Shown one piece after another: positions 21,478-30,477 of a DNA stretch of 64,000 nt. Each line of letters starts with the position of its first letter. Positions within the stretch are counted from its first letter, which is position 1. The notes beneath the pieces are model-generated. The model was not told the origin of the DNA. It saw only the letters and a program-made list of their open reading frames with translations, and made no database searches. This stretch comes from Kaistia geumhonensis (GTDB taxonomy: Bacteria; Pseudomonadota; Alphaproteobacteria; Rhizobiales; Kaistiaceae): the NCBI RefSeq assembly GCF_030815145.1, contig NZ_JAUSWJ010000001.1, forward strand, positions 1,116,001-1,180,000. Direction: 5' to 3'. The position numbers and the translations under genes were made by a program.

Positions 21478-22374
21478 TCAGCCGGCGATCGGAACGCCGA
21501 GCCTTCCCGCGAGGTCGGTGATGAACTGCCAGGCGACGCGGCCGGAGCGGGCGCCGCGGGTGGTCGCCCATTCCAGCGCATCGCGGTCGAGTTCGGCCTG
21601 ATCGACATCGAGGCCGAAATGCGCGGCATAGCCATGCACCATGGCGAGATAATCGTCCTGGCTGCATTTGTGGAAGCCGAGCCAGAGGCCGAAGCGATCG
21701 GACAACGAGACCTTCTCCTCCACCGCCTCGTGCGGATTGATCGCCGTCGAGCGCTCGTTCTCCATCATGTCGCGCGGCAGCAGGTGGCGCCGGTTCGAGG
21801 TCGCGTAGAAGACGACATTGTCCGGCCGGCCCTCGACGCCGCCGTCCAGCGCCGCCTTCAGCGACTTGTAGGAGGTGTCGTCGTTGTCGAAGGAGAGATC
21901 GTCGCAGAAGAGGATCACGCGGCGCTCGCTGCCGCGCAGGAGGCTCATGAGCTCGGGCAGGCTGTCGATATCCTCGCGGTGGATCTCGATCAGCTTGACC
22001 GGATGGCCGCCGGGGAGACGCGCGGGATCGCGGTTGACCTCGGCCTGCGCCGCCTTGACCAGCGAGCTCTTGCCCATGCCCCGCGCGCCCCAGAGGAGCA
22101 CATTGTTGGCCGGCAGGCCGCGCGCGAAGCGCTCCGTATTGTCGACGAGGATGTCGCGCACGCGGTCGACGCCCTTCAGCAGGGCCATGGCGACGCGGTT
22201 GACGCGCGGGACCGGCTGCAGGCTGGCGCTGGCCGCATGCCAGACGAAGGCGTCGGCGACGTCGAGGTCGAAAGGCGGGCGTGGCGCGGGCACGGCCCGC
22301 TCGATGAGCGCGATGAGCCGGTCGAGGCGGCTTGCGATGGCGGAAAGGCCGGTGTCGCTCGTGACGTCTCCCAT
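21478..22374 (-). CDS. DUF815 family AAA+ ATP-binding protein
   Basis: This is a 298-aa P-loop ATPase of the DUF815 family. Seen: Walker A LLWGARGMGKSSLVKA, a Walker B-like VILFCDDLSF followed by DNDDTSYKSLKAALDGG, the sensor-like FYATSNRRHLLPRDMMEN, and a C-terminal helical lid. The function of the family is unknown. It lies immediately upstream of yajC but in the opposite direction. ATG 22374 (MGDVTSDTG) has AAGGAG about 10 nt upstream, so the longer Pro/Arg-rich extension is rejected. The 208-bp gap to yajC contains a good forward promoter. Confidence 0.85.
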   Translation of the reverse strand: MGDVTSDTGLSAIASRLDRLIALIERAVPAPRPPFDLDVADAFVWHAASASLQPVPRVNRVAMALLKGVDRVRDILVDNTERFARGLPANNVLLWGARGMGKSSLVKAAQAEVNRDPARLPGGHPVKLIEIHREDIDSLPELMSLLRGSERRVILFCDDLSFDNDDTSYKSLKAALDGGVEGRPDNVVFYATSNRRHLLPRDMMENERSTAINPHEAVEEKVSLSDRFGLWLGFHKCSQDDYLAMVHGYAAHFGLDVDQAELDRDALEWATTRGARSGRVAWQFITDLAGRLGVPIAG

Positions 22375-22449
22375 GTCGCGAACGCTCCTTGATTTATGGG
22401 GGTCGAAAGGGGATGAAGGCCGCCTGCGGTACCACGGCGGCGGCTGCAT

Positions 22450-22477
22450 TTGCAAAGCCCCGGAGCGCCGCTATAGT
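22450..22477 (+). promoter_or_regulatory. Predicted sigma70 promoter of yajC-secDF
   Basis: TTGCAA (22450-22455) and TATAGT (22472-22477) are separated by 16 nt and point towards yajC, giving a leader of roughly 100 nt. It is the only good sigma70-like pair that I see in the gap. Not experimentally supported. Confidence 0.5.
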
Positions 22478-22582
22478 CCGCGCCGTTTTGCGAGCCGTTG
22501 TCTCTCCCTATGTGAAGGCCGGCGCAAACGACGCGCTCAATCGATGCGTTCCATCCGGACCGCCGAGGCATAGGGAAAGTCG

Positions 22583-22924
22583 ATGTTCATCAGCCAGGCC
22601 TACGCACAAGCCGCAGGCGCCGCCGCGCCGGGCGGCATGGAAATGCTGATCCAGTTCGTCCCGTTCATCTTCGTCTTCGCCATCATGTGGTTCCTGATGA
22701 TCCGTCCGCAGCGTCAGCGGGCGAAGCAGCATCAGGAGATGATCAAGAACGTCCGCCGCGGTGACACGATCGTGATGACCGGCGGCCTCATCGGCAAGAT
22801 TGCCCGCGTCGTCGACGATGGCGAGCTCCTGCTCGAAGTCGGCGAGAATGTCCGCGTGCGCGTCTCGCGTGCCGCCATCGCCGATGTGCGCGCCAAGGGC
22901 GAGCCGGTCAAGGAAGGCGAGTAA
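22583..22924 (+). CDS. yajC: Preprotein translocase subunit YajC
   Basis: This is a 113-aa single-span inner-membrane accessory subunit of the Sec holotranslocon (SecDF-YajC). Seen: a short N-terminus rich in Ala/Gln, the hydrophobic helix FVPFIFVFAIMWFLMI, immediately the conserved RPQ-R-Q-R cytoplasmic start, and the soluble fold with GDTIVMTGGLIGKI. It is the first gene of the yajC-secD-secF run, with 57 bp to secD. Confidence 0.95.
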   Translation: MFISQAYAQAAGAAAPGGMEMLIQFVPFIFVFAIMWFLMIRPQRQRAKQHQEMIKNVRRGDTIVMTGGLIGKIARVVDDGELLLEVGENVRVRVSRAAIADVRAKGEPVKEGE

Positions 22925-22981
22925 CCCTCGCCTTCATAACGGCCGGTTCAACGGCCGACCTCCTTCTGGAACGCACCATTC

Positions 22982-24589
22982 ATGCTTCACTTCAGCCGCT
23001 GGAAGATGATCGCGATCCTGGCCGTCGTCCTGGTCGGGATCCTGGCAGCCGTCCCCAACCTGTTCTCGAAGGAGACGGTCGATTCCTGGCCGAGCTGGAT
23101 GCCCAAGCGGCAGCTGGTGCTCGGCCTCGACCTCCAGGGTGGTGCGTATCTCCTCTATGAGGTGGACCGGCAGGACTATGTGCAGCGTCGGCTGCGCACC
23201 CTCGTCTCCGAGATCCGCACGGCGATGCTCGAGGATCCGCGCATCGGCTATTCGGGCCTCGGCGTGCAGGGACAGGGTGTGCAACTGCGCATCCGCGACC
23301 TGTCGCAGCTCGATCTCGTGCGCCAGCGGCTGGAGCCGCTGCGCAACCCGTTGAGCAATTCGCTGCTCGGCGGCACCGCGGTCAACGAGTTCGACCTTTC
23401 GGTCGGTTCGGACGGCCTCGTGCAGATGACCTATTCGCAGGCCGGCCTCACGCAGCGCGTCCGCTCGATCGTCGACCAGTCGATCGAGGTCATCGCGCGG
23501 CGTATCGACCAGCTCGGCACCGTCGAGCCGTCGATCCAGCGCCAGGGCGAGGACCGGATCCTCGTCGAGGCGCCCGGCCTCGGCGATCCCGAGCGGCTGA
23601 AGAACCTCGTCGGCCAGACGGCGCAGCTCACCTTCCATCTCGTCGACGGATCGTTCCAGACCGGGCAGGCGGAGCCGCAGCGCAAGCCGGGCACGATCGT
23701 CCTGCCGGCGCTCGACAGCCCCGGCGTCAACTACATCCTCGAAGAGGCGCCGCTCCTCACCGGCGAGGACCTGACGGACGCGCAGGCGACCTTCGACCAG
23801 CGCTCCAACGAGCCTGTCGTGTCGTTCCGCCTCACCACGGGCGGCGCGCAGACCTTCGGCAAGGTGACGCAGGTGAACGTCAACCGCGCCTTCGCCATCG
23901 TGCTCGACGACAAGGTCATCTCGGCTCCCGTCATCCGCGAGCCGATCCTCGGCGGCTCGGGCCAGATCAGCGGCAACTTCTCGATCCAGTCGGCCAACGA
24001 CCTCGCGATCCTGCTGCGCGCCGGCTCGCTGCCGGCGAAGCTGACCATCGTCGAGGAGCGCAATGTCGGCCCCGGCCTCGGCGCCGATTCGATCCGCGCC
24101 GGCAAGATCGCCTCGATCATCGCCACCGTCGCGGTCTGCGCCTTCATGGTGATGACCTACGGCTTCCTCGGATGGCTCGCCAACATCGCCGTGATCGTGA
24201 ACGTCATCATGATCTTCGGCATCATGACGATCCTCGGCGCCACGCTGTCGCTGCCCGGCATCGCGGGCGTCATCATCACCGTCGGCACCGCGGTCGATTC
24301 GAACGTGCTCATCTACGAGCGCATCCGTGAGGAATTCCGATCCGGACGATCCGCGATCGCCTCCATCGATGCCGGCTTCCACCGCGCGCTCGGCACCATC
24401 CTCGACGCGAACGTCACGACGCTCATCGCCGCGATCGTGCTCTTCTATCTGGGATCCGGACCGATCCGCGGCTTCGCCGTGACGCATGCCATCGGCGTCG
24501 CCACGACGATCTTCACCGCCTTCACCTTCACGCGGCTCATGGTCGCGCTGTGGGTGCGCTGGCGTCGTCCCACCAAGATCTCGCTCTGA
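22982..24589 (+). CDS. secD: Protein translocase subunit SecD
   Basis: This protein of 535 aa is the larger half of the proton-motive-force-driven SecDF motor that pulls proteins from the Sec channel into the periplasm. Seen: the first membrane helix, then QLVLGLDLQGGAYLLYEVD (D1 motif), a large periplasmic P1 domain, and the C-terminal membrane bundle with GAAV-type blocks ITVGTAVDSNVLIYERIREE and DANVTTLIAAIVLFYLG-S-G, including the conserved Asp used in proton conduction. It is separate from secF (20-bp gap), not fused as in some alphaproteobacteria. Confidence 0.97.
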   Translation: MLHFSRWKMIAILAVVLVGILAAVPNLFSKETVDSWPSWMPKRQLVLGLDLQGGAYLLYEVDRQDYVQRRLRTLVSEIRTAMLEDPRIGYSGLGVQGQGVQLRIRDLSQLDLVRQRLEPLRNPLSNSLLGGTAVNEFDLSVGSDGLVQMTYSQAGLTQRVRSIVDQSIEVIARRIDQLGTVEPSIQRQGEDRILVEAPGLGDPERLKNLVGQTAQLTFHLVDGSFQTGQAEPQRKPGTIVLPALDSPGVNYILEEAPLLTGEDLTDAQATFDQRSNEPVVSFRLTTGGAQTFGKVTQVNVNRAFAIVLDDKVISAPVIREPILGGSGQISGNFSIQSANDLAILLRAGSLPAKLTIVEERNVGPGLGADSIRAGKIASIIATVAVCAFMVMTYGFLGWLANIAVIVNVIMIFGIMTILGATLSLPGIAGVIITVGTAVDSNVLIYERIREEFRSGRSAIASIDAGFHRALGTILDANVTTLIAAIVLFYLGSGPIRGFAVTHAIGVATTIFTAFTFTRLMVALWVRWRRPTKISL

Positions 24590-24609
24590 CGCGAAGAAAG
24601 GACACGTCC

Positions 24610-25554
24610 ATGCGCCATCTTCGCCTCGTTCCGGACAACACCGCCATCCCGTTCATGCGGATGCGGAAGTTCACCTTCCCGGTCGCCGCGTTCCTGTCGA
24701 TCATGTCGGTGATCCTGTTCTTCACCGTCGGCCCCAACTACGGCATCGACTTCCTCGGCGGCACGGTCATCGAGATCCAGACGAAGGATGCCAAGCCCGA
24801 CCTCGGCAAGATCCGCGGCGAGCTCAACGGTCTCGGCATCGGCGACGTGCAGGTGCAGACGATCGGCGACGACAACTCCGTCCTCATCCGCATCGGCCAG
24901 CAGCCGGGCGGCGAGGCGGCGCAGCAGGAGGCGATCGCCAAGATCAAGGCGACGATCGGCGACGAGGCCGAGTTCCGCCGCACCGAGATCGTGGGACCGC
25001 GCGTTTCGGGCGAACTCGCCTTCAACGGCGCCATCGCGATGATCGTCACCTTCGCGGCGATCGCGGTCTATGTGTGGTTCCGCTTCGAATGGCAGTTCGC
25101 GGTCGGCTCGATCATCTCGGCGGCCAATGTCGTCGTGATGACCTTCGGCTTCTATGTGGTCACGCAGCACGAGTTCAACCTGACCTCGCTCGCCGCCATC
25201 CTGACCACGGTCGGCTATTCGCTGAACGACACCGTCGTCGTCTATGACCGAATCCGCGAGACGCTGCGCAAATACAAGAAGATCTCGCTCGGCGACCTCA
25301 TCGACCGCGCGATCAACGACATGCTGGGCCGTACCGTCATCACCACGATGACGACCCTCATCGCGCTGCTGTCGCTCTACATCTTCGGCGGCGAGGTCAT
25401 CCGGGCGTTCACGCTCGCCATGATCTTCGGCGTCATCGCGGCGATCTTCTCGTCGATCTGCGTGGCCGCGCCGGTGCTGATCTATTTCGGCCTCCGGCAG
25501 GACGCGCTCGACGAGAAGAAGAAGGACGCCGACGCCAAGCCGCAGAAGGCCTGA
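24610..25554 (+). CDS. secF: Protein translocase subunit SecF
   Basis: This 314-aa partner of SecD has six membrane helices and a smaller periplasmic domain. Seen: NYGIDFLGGTVIEIQTKD at the start of the P1 region, VGYSLNDTVVVYDRIRETLR and LGRTVITTMTTLIALLSLYI in the C-terminal bundle. ATG 24610 (MRHLRLVPDN) follows GAAAGGAC at suitable spacing; the longer reading would overlap secD and is not needed. It is followed after 15 bp by the Mth938-like gene, so it is probably in the same operon. Confidence 0.97.
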   Translation: MRHLRLVPDNTAIPFMRMRKFTFPVAAFLSIMSVILFFTVGPNYGIDFLGGTVIEIQTKDAKPDLGKIRGELNGLGIGDVQVQTIGDDNSVLIRIGQQPGGEAAQQEAIAKIKATIGDEAEFRRTEIVGPRVSGELAFNGAIAMIVTFAAIAVYVWFRFEWQFAVGSIISAANVVVMTFGFYVVTQHEFNLTSLAAILTTVGYSLNDTVVVYDRIRETLRKYKKISLGDLIDRAINDMLGRTVITTMTTLIALLSLYIFGGEVIRAFTLAMIFGVIAAIFSSICVAAPVLIYFGLRQDALDEKKKDADAKPQKA

Positions 25555-25569
25555 GGCGCGAGGCGCGCC

Positions 25570-25974
25570 ATGGCAATCACCCGCCGGCCCGACGCGGTCG
25601 TCCCGCGCGACCAACACCTGCCGCAGCAGGTGCCGATCGACGCCTATGGCGGCGAGGCTGGGTTTCGCTTCGCCGACATGGCCCATCCGGGCTCGATCCT
25701 CGCCCTGCCGAGCGGCATCCATGGCTGGCCGGCGAAGACGGTGTCGGAGATCGACGCCGAGGCACTCGCGGCGGTGTTCGACCAGCGCGACGCCATCGAC
25801 GTCCTCATCATCGGCACCGGCGCGGACATCGCGGCCATCGCGCCGGGGCTCCGCCAGGCGCTGCGCGAGGCGGGCATCGGCGTCGAGGTCATGGCGACGG
25901 GACCGGCGGTCAGGACCTACAATATCCTGCTTGCGGAAGGCCGGCCGGTGGCGGCGGCGCTCCTCGCACCCTAA
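25570..25974 (+). CDS. Mth938/DUF498 domain protein (NDUFAF3 homologue)
   Basis: This is a 134-aa protein of the Mth938-like fold. Seen: IDAYGGEAGFRFADMAHPGSILALP-type N-terminal strand pattern, DVLIIGTGADIAAI and the C-terminal VEVMATGPAVRTYNILLAEG-R block. The human member NDUFAF3 is an assembly factor for respiratory complex I, and alphaproteobacterial members are known to be linked to secDF. It sits 15 bp after secF and 46 bp before a squalene-synthase-like gene resembling a second assembly factor. A role in complex I biogenesis is inference from homology and context. Confidence 0.88.
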   Translation: MAITRRPDAVVPRDQHLPQQVPIDAYGGEAGFRFADMAHPGSILALPSGIHGWPAKTVSEIDAEALAAVFDQRDAIDVLIIGTGADIAAIAPGLRQALREAGIGVEVMATGPAVRTYNILLAEGRPVAAALLAP

Positions 25975-26020
25975 CTAGGCTGCATCCGCCTCATTTCCCC
26001 GAGACAGCGCCGGACCGTCG

Positions 26021-26863
26021 ATGGACGCCTTCGCCTATGCCGCCGACGAGCTGCGCCGCGACGACCGCGAGCGCTTTCTCGCCGACCTCTTCGCCCCCGA
26101 GGCCGAACGACGGCATCTCTTCGCCCTTCACGCCTTCAATCTCGACGTGGCGCGGGTGCGCGAGAAGGTGCGCGATCCGTTGCCGGGCGAGGTGCGGCTG
26201 CAATGGTGGCGCGATCTCATCGAGGGCAAGCCGCATGGCGACGCCGCCGGCAACCCGCTGGCCGCCGCGCTGATCGAGACGATCTCGCTGGCCGGCCTGC
26301 CGCGCGCCGCGCTCGTCAACCTCATCGATGCGCGGGTGTTCGACCTCTATGACGACCCGATGCCGAGCGTCACCGATCTCGAGGGCTATGCCGGCGAGAC
26401 GGCGTCGGCGCTCATCCAGTGCGGCGCGATGATCCTCGTCGGCGGGCGCGATCCGAAGAGCGCCGATGCCGCGGGCCATGCCGGCGTCGCGCAGGCGATC
26501 ACCGGGCTGCTGCGCGCCCTCCCCTGGCATGCGCGGCGGCGGCAGCTCTATCTCCCTGCGGATCTCATGGCGAAGCATGGCGCGAAGGCCGAGGACGTCT
26601 TCGCAGGAAAACTGACTCCCGAAGTCGCGGCCGTGCTTGCCGATCTCCGCGCCCTCGCGCGCAGCCATCTCGCCAGGTCCCGCGCGCTGATCCCCGCGCT
26701 CGACCGCGCCGTGCTGCCGGCTTTCCTGCCGGTCGCGCTCGTGGAAACACTCCTCGCGATCATGGAAAAGCGCGGCTTCGATGCGCTCAACCAGCCGGCC
26801 GAGCTGCCGCAATGGCGCACGCAATGGCTGCTCTGGCGTGCGGCGCGGCGCGGCAACGTCTAG
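26021..26863 (+). CDS. Squalene/phytoene synthase-family protein, probably non-catalytic (NDUFAF6-like)
   Basis: This is a 280-aa protein of the all-alpha isoprenoid synthase fold. Seen: LFALHAFNLDVARVREKV where active enzymes have the first D-x-x-x-D; GEVRLQWWRDLIEG, typical of the family; and LPWHARRRQLYLPADLM, where the second aspartate motif (N-x-x-R-D-x-x-x-D) should be but is missing. Both Asp-rich magnesium sites are therefore lost, as in NDUFAF6, a mitochondrial complex I assembly factor. No carotenoid or hopanoid gene is nearby. Its position after the NDUFAF3 homologue and secDF supports an assembly role over terpenoid synthesis; this is inference. Confidence 0.82.
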   Translation: MDAFAYAADELRRDDRERFLADLFAPEAERRHLFALHAFNLDVARVREKVRDPLPGEVRLQWWRDLIEGKPHGDAAGNPLAAALIETISLAGLPRAALVNLIDARVFDLYDDPMPSVTDLEGYAGETASALIQCGAMILVGGRDPKSADAAGHAGVAQAITGLLRALPWHARRRQLYLPADLMAKHGAKAEDVFAGKLTPEVAAVLADLRALARSHLARSRALIPALDRAVLPAFLPVALVETLLAIMEKRGFDALNQPAELPQWRTQWLLWRAARRGNV

Positions 26864-26878
26864 AAGACAGCGGGAATT

Positions 26879-27094
26879 CTACTCGCGATAGCCGGCGACG
26901 GCGCGGGCGCGCTCGACGAGCGGCATTTCGGGGAAGGCCTCGCGGACGGCGCGGAGCGCCTCGGCACCCGAGGCCGGGGCCATGAGATCGAGCAGGCGAC
27001 GCATCTGCGCGATCTGCAGATCGAGGGCGGCGACGAAGCGCGGATCGTCGGCGGCGAGCGTCTCGGCCTCGAAGTCACGCGGGGCATGCTGCAT
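26879..27094 (-). CDS. Conserved small hypothetical protein
   Basis: This is a predicted 71-aa acidic protein, MQHAPRDFEAETLAADDPRF at its start, with a helical LQIAQMRRLLDLMAP segment and a C-terminus ending LVERARAVAGYRE. No cysteines, membrane segments or enzyme motifs are visible. ATG 27094 is preceded by GGGAGAG, a good ribosome-binding site. It converges with the squalene-synthase-like gene with a 15-bp gap and is divergent from puuE. I do not recognise a named family. Its reality rests on length, codon pattern and RBS, so moderate confidence. Confidence 0.55.
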   Translation of the reverse strand: MQHAPRDFEAETLAADDPRFVAALDLQIAQMRRLLDLMAPASGAEALRAVREAFPEMPLVERARAVAGYRE

Positions 27095-27251
27095 CGGCGC
27101 TCTCCCTCGTCCGGAGCATCCTGCGGCCCCATCCCCCCGAATTTGCGCTGTCAGGGTTAACCGAGCGTAAAGACGCCACTGGCCGCCCGCCTTGTCTCGG
27201 GCCGCGACACTCCCCAGAATGAGCGGGCCCGACACCTGCCGCGAGAGCATC

Positions 27252-28163
27252 ATGACGACAGCCTATCCGCGCGACCTCATCGGCTACGGCCGCACGCCGC
27301 CCGATCCGAAATGGCCCGGCGGCGCGCATGTCGCGGTGCAGTTCGTCGTCAACTACGAGGAAGGCGGCGAGAGCAACATCCTCGACGGCGACAAGGCGTC
27401 CGAGATGCTGCTCTCGGAGATCGTCGGCGCGCAGCCCTGGCCGGGCCAGCGCAACCTCAACATGGAATCGATCTACGAATATGGCTCGCGCGCCGGCTTC
27501 TGGCGGCTGTGGCGGCTGTTTTCGAGCCGCGGCATCCCCGTCACCTGCTATGGCGTGACGCTCGCGATGCAGCGCAATCCCGAAGCGGTCGCCGCGATGA
27601 AGGAAGCGGACTGGGAGATCGCCAGCCACGGCCTCAGATGGCTGGAATACAAGGATTTCCCGGAGGCCGAGGAGCGGCGGCACATTATCGACGCCATCCG
27701 CATCCACACGGAGATCACCGGCTCGCGGCCGCTCGGCTTCTACCAGGGCAAACCGTCCGACAACACGTTGCGGCTCCTGATGGAGGAAGGCGGCTTCCTC
27801 TACACCTCCGACAGCTATGCCGACGACCTGCCCTATTGGGTGGCGGGGCCGCATGGCCCGCATCTCATCATCCCCTATACGCTCGACACCAACGACATGC
27901 GCTTCGCGACGCCGCAGGGGTTCAACTCGGGCGACCAGTTCTTCACCTATCTGAAGGACGCGTTCGACATGCTCTACGAGGAAGGCGCGGCTGGCGCGCC
28001 GAAGCTCCTCAATGTCGGCCTCCATTGCCGCCTCGTCGGCCGGCCGGCGCGCGCGCAGGCGCTCGCCCGTTTCGTCGACTATGTCGCCTCCAAGGACAAG
28101 GTCTGGATCCCGCGCCGCATCGACATCGCCTGGCACTGGCACGCCCATCACAAGCCGGCGTGA
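27252..28163 (+). CDS. puuE: PuuE-type allantoinase (polysaccharide deacetylase fold)
   Basis: This protein of about 303 aa, with the NodB-like deacetylase fold, matches the cofactor-independent allantoinase PuuE, which opens allantoin to allantoate in purine degradation. Seen: YPRDLIGYGRTPPDPKWPGG at the N-terminus, VNYEEGGE with ILDGD, ASHGLRW, GFYQGKPSDNTLRLL, and SDSYADDLPYW, all typical of the PuuE subgroup. ATG 27252 (MTTAYPRDL) has GCGAGAG upstream; ATG 27219 would add 11 residues without a good RBS. No urate oxidase, OHCU decarboxylase or allantoate amidohydrolase gene is adjacent, so it is an orphan of its pathway in this window. Confidence 0.9.
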   Translation: MTTAYPRDLIGYGRTPPDPKWPGGAHVAVQFVVNYEEGGESNILDGDKASEMLLSEIVGAQPWPGQRNLNMESIYEYGSRAGFWRLWRLFSSRGIPVTCYGVTLAMQRNPEAVAAMKEADWEIASHGLRWLEYKDFPEAEERRHIIDAIRIHTEITGSRPLGFYQGKPSDNTLRLLMEEGGFLYTSDSYADDLPYWVAGPHGPHLIIPYTLDTNDMRFATPQGFNSGDQFFTYLKDAFDMLYEEGAAGAPKLLNVGLHCRLVGRPARAQALARFVDYVASKDKVWIPRRIDIAWHWHAHHKPA

Positions 28164-28285
28164 GGCGGGCGGCCGCGGGCGCTGCAAATCCTGGTTGTCA
28201 TTCGCGCCCTGCGATGCGCATCATCCCGAAAACGCCGAAGACCGCGACAGGCGGCGGAGCGTCAACACGGGAAGGAGGAAGCGCT

Positions 28286-29002
28286 ATGCCCGGCAAGAAG
28301 ATCCTGATGCTGGTTGGCGATTTTACCGAGGAATACGAGATCTTCGTCTTCCAGCAGGGGATGGAGGCGGTCGGCCATACCGTCCACGTCGTCTGCCCGG
28401 ACAAGAAGACCGGCGACACGCTGCGCACCTCGCTGCATGATTTCGAGGGCGACCAGACCTACACCGAGAAGCTCGGCCACAACTTCACGATCAACAAGAC
28501 CTTCTCGAAGGTCGATCCGGCCGACTACGACGCCGTCTACTGCGCCGGCGGCCGCGGACCGGAGTACATCCGCACCGACAAGCGCGTGCAGGCGATCGTC
28601 CGCCACTTCCACGAGGCGCAGAAGCCGATCTTCACCATCTGCCACGGCGTGCAGATCCTGGTCGCGGTCGACGGCGTGGTGACGGGCAAGAAGGTCGCGG
28701 CGCTCGGCGCCTGCGAGCCGGAAGTGCGCCTCGCCGGCGGCACGTATATCGATGTCGGACCGACCGAGGCCTATGTCGACGGCGTCATGGTCTCGGCCAA
28801 GGGCTGGACCGGGCTCGCGGCCTTCATGCGCGAATGCCTGAAGATCCTCGGCACCGAGATCATCCACGGCCCCGCCGCCACGCCCGGCACCAAGGCCGAC
28901 AAGCCCGCCGCCAAGGCCAAGCGCGTCCCGAAGACCGAGGCAGCGGACGACGCGAAGCCGGCCCCGCGCGCCCGCCGCACGAAGAAGCTGGAACCGGCAT
29001 AG
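28286..29002 (+). CDS. DJ-1/PfpI family protein with Lys/Ala-rich C-terminal tail
   Basis: This is a 238-aa class I glutamine amidotransferase-like protein. Seen: the N-terminal KILMLVGDFTEEYEIFVF with conserved Glu, DAVYCAGGRGPEYIRTD, and the nucleophile elbow TICHGVQIL with Cys followed by His, as in PfpI/YhbO and DJ-1. These proteins act as chaperone- or glyoxalase-type enzymes or hydrolases; the activity here is unknown. The core ends near residue 195; the remaining ~45 residues are Ala/Lys/Arg-rich and probably disordered, an uncommon extension. ATG 28286 has an excellent AAGGAGG RBS. It lies 122 bp after puuE in the same direction. Confidence 0.9.
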   Translation: MPGKKILMLVGDFTEEYEIFVFQQGMEAVGHTVHVVCPDKKTGDTLRTSLHDFEGDQTYTEKLGHNFTINKTFSKVDPADYDAVYCAGGRGPEYIRTDKRVQAIVRHFHEAQKPIFTICHGVQILVAVDGVVTGKKVAALGACEPEVRLAGGTYIDVGPTEAYVDGVMVSAKGWTGLAAFMRECLKILGTEIIHGPAATPGTKADKPAAKAKRVPKTEAADDAKPAPRARRTKKLEPA

Positions 29003-29184
29003 CGGGCTCCCTCCGGCATCGAGGCGGTCGTCATGCCCGCGGTGGACCCGGGCATGACGCCATGTGCGTGACCGTCCGCCCCGCGCCTCGAGGAAATGGC
29101 CCGGCGGGTTGATCCCTCGGCGCATCGGCTCTATCGGTGTGGCGCCGCGGCGTGGCGCCGCCGGCAGCAGCCGAGACCGTTCCC

Positions 29185-30465
29185 ATGCTCGACATCAAGT
29201 GGATCCGCGACAATCCCGCAGCCCTCGACCGCGCGCTGACGCGCCGCGGTGCCCCGCCGGCCGCCGAGATCATCCTCGGCATCGACGAGGAGCGCCGCGC
29301 GCATATCCAGAAGGTGCAGTCGGCGCAGGAACGGCGCAATTCGGCATCGAAGGAGATCGGCAAGGCGAAGGCCGCCAAGGACGAGGCGACGGCGGCGACG
29401 CTGATGGCCGAAGTCGCGGGCATCAAGGACTTCCTCGCCCATGCCGAGGAAGACGAGCGCCGGCTCGACAAGGCGCTCGCCGATGCGCTCGCCGTGCTGC
29501 CCAACGTCCCGCTCGACGACGTGCCGAACGGCCGCGACGAGAAGGACAATGTCGAGAAATCGATGTCCGGCCAAAAGCGGCTCTACGGCTTCGAGCCGAA
29601 GGAGCATTTCGAGATCGGCGTCGCCGAGAAGCTGATGGACTTCGAGACGGCGGCGAAGCTCTCAGGCAGCCGCTTCGTGATCCTCAAGGCCGGCCTCGCC
29701 CGGCTCGAGCGCGCGCTCGGCCAGTTCATGCTCGATACGCACACGGCCGAGCATGGCTACACCGAAGTGCAGCCGCCGCTGCTGGTCAGGGACGACGCGC
29801 TCTACGGTACCGCGCAGCTGCCGAAATTCGCCGAGGACCTCTTCAAGGCCGGCGATCAGCACTGGCTGATCCCGACCGCCGAGGTGCCGCTGACCAATAT
29901 GGTTCGCGAGGCGATCCTCGAGGAGAAGGAGCTGCCGCTGCGCTTCACGGCGTTGACGCCCTGCTTCCGCTCGGAGGCGGGTTCGGCCGGACGCGATACG
30001 CGCGGCATGCTGCGCCAGCACCAGTTCGACAAGGTCGAGCTCGTCTCGATCACCACGCCGGAGACCTCGATCGCCGAGCATGAGCGCATGCTCGGCTGCG
30101 CCGAGGCCGTGCTGCAGAAGCTCGACCTGCATTACCGCGTGGTGACGCTCTGCACTGGCGACATGGGCTTCGGCGCGCAGAAGACCTACGACATCGAGGT
30201 CTGGCTGCCGGGCCAGAAGGCCTATCGCGAGATCTCGTCCGTCTCGGTCTGCGGCGATTTCCAGGCGCGGCGCATGAATGCGCGCTTCCGTCCCGCGGGC
30301 GACGCCAAGGGCACGCGCTTCGTGCACACGCTGAACGGCTCCGGCACGGCGGTCGGCCGCTGCCTGATCGCGGTGATGGAGACCTTCCAGAACGAGGATG
30401 GCAGCGTAACGATTCCGCCGGCGCTGCGCCCCTATATGGGCGGACTCGAAAAGCTCGACGCCTGA
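29185..30465 (+). CDS. serS: Seryl-tRNA synthetase
   Basis: This is a class II aminoacyl-tRNA synthetase of 426 aa that charges tRNA-Ser and the selenocysteine tRNA if present. Seen: the N-terminal coiled-coil arm that grips the long variable arm of the tRNA (about residues 25-105), motif 2 [47 protein letters not shown], and motif 3 [23 protein letters not shown] 29185 gives the canonical M-L-D-I-K-x-I-R N-terminus. It heads the serS-surE-pcm-nlpD block with 12 bp to surE. Confidence 0.98.
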   Translation: MLDIKWIRDNPAALDRALTRRGAPPAAEIILGIDEERRAHIQKVQSAQERRNSASKEIGKAKAAKDEATAATLMAEVAGIKDFLAHAEEDERRLDKALADALAVLPNVPLDDVPNGRDEKDNVEKSMSGQKRLYGFEPKEHFEIGVAEKLMDFETAAKLSGSRFVILKAGLARLERALGQFMLDTHTAEHGYTEVQPPLLVRDDALYGTAQLPKFAEDLFKAGDQHWLIPTAEVPLTNMVREAILEEKELPLRFTALTPCFRSEAGSAGRDTRGMLRQHQFDKVELVSITTPETSIAEHERMLGCAEAVLQKLDLHYRVVTLCTGDMGFGAQKTYDIEVWLPGQKAYREISSVSVCGDFQARRMNARFRPAGDAKGTRFVHTLNGSGTAVGRCLIAVMETFQNEDGSVTIPPALRPYMGGLEKLDA

Positions 30466-30477
30466 ACGGAGACCGCG

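Noticed and set aside
26021-26863. Active squalene or phytoene synthase
   Set aside because: Both Asp-rich catalytic motifs are missing and no terpenoid genes are nearby; a non-catalytic assembly-factor-like role is favoured.
27311-28285. In-frame upstream extension of the DJ-1-like protein over puuE
   Set aside because: The extension is a second frame of puuE; the DJ-1 gene has a strong RBS and a canonical start at 28286.
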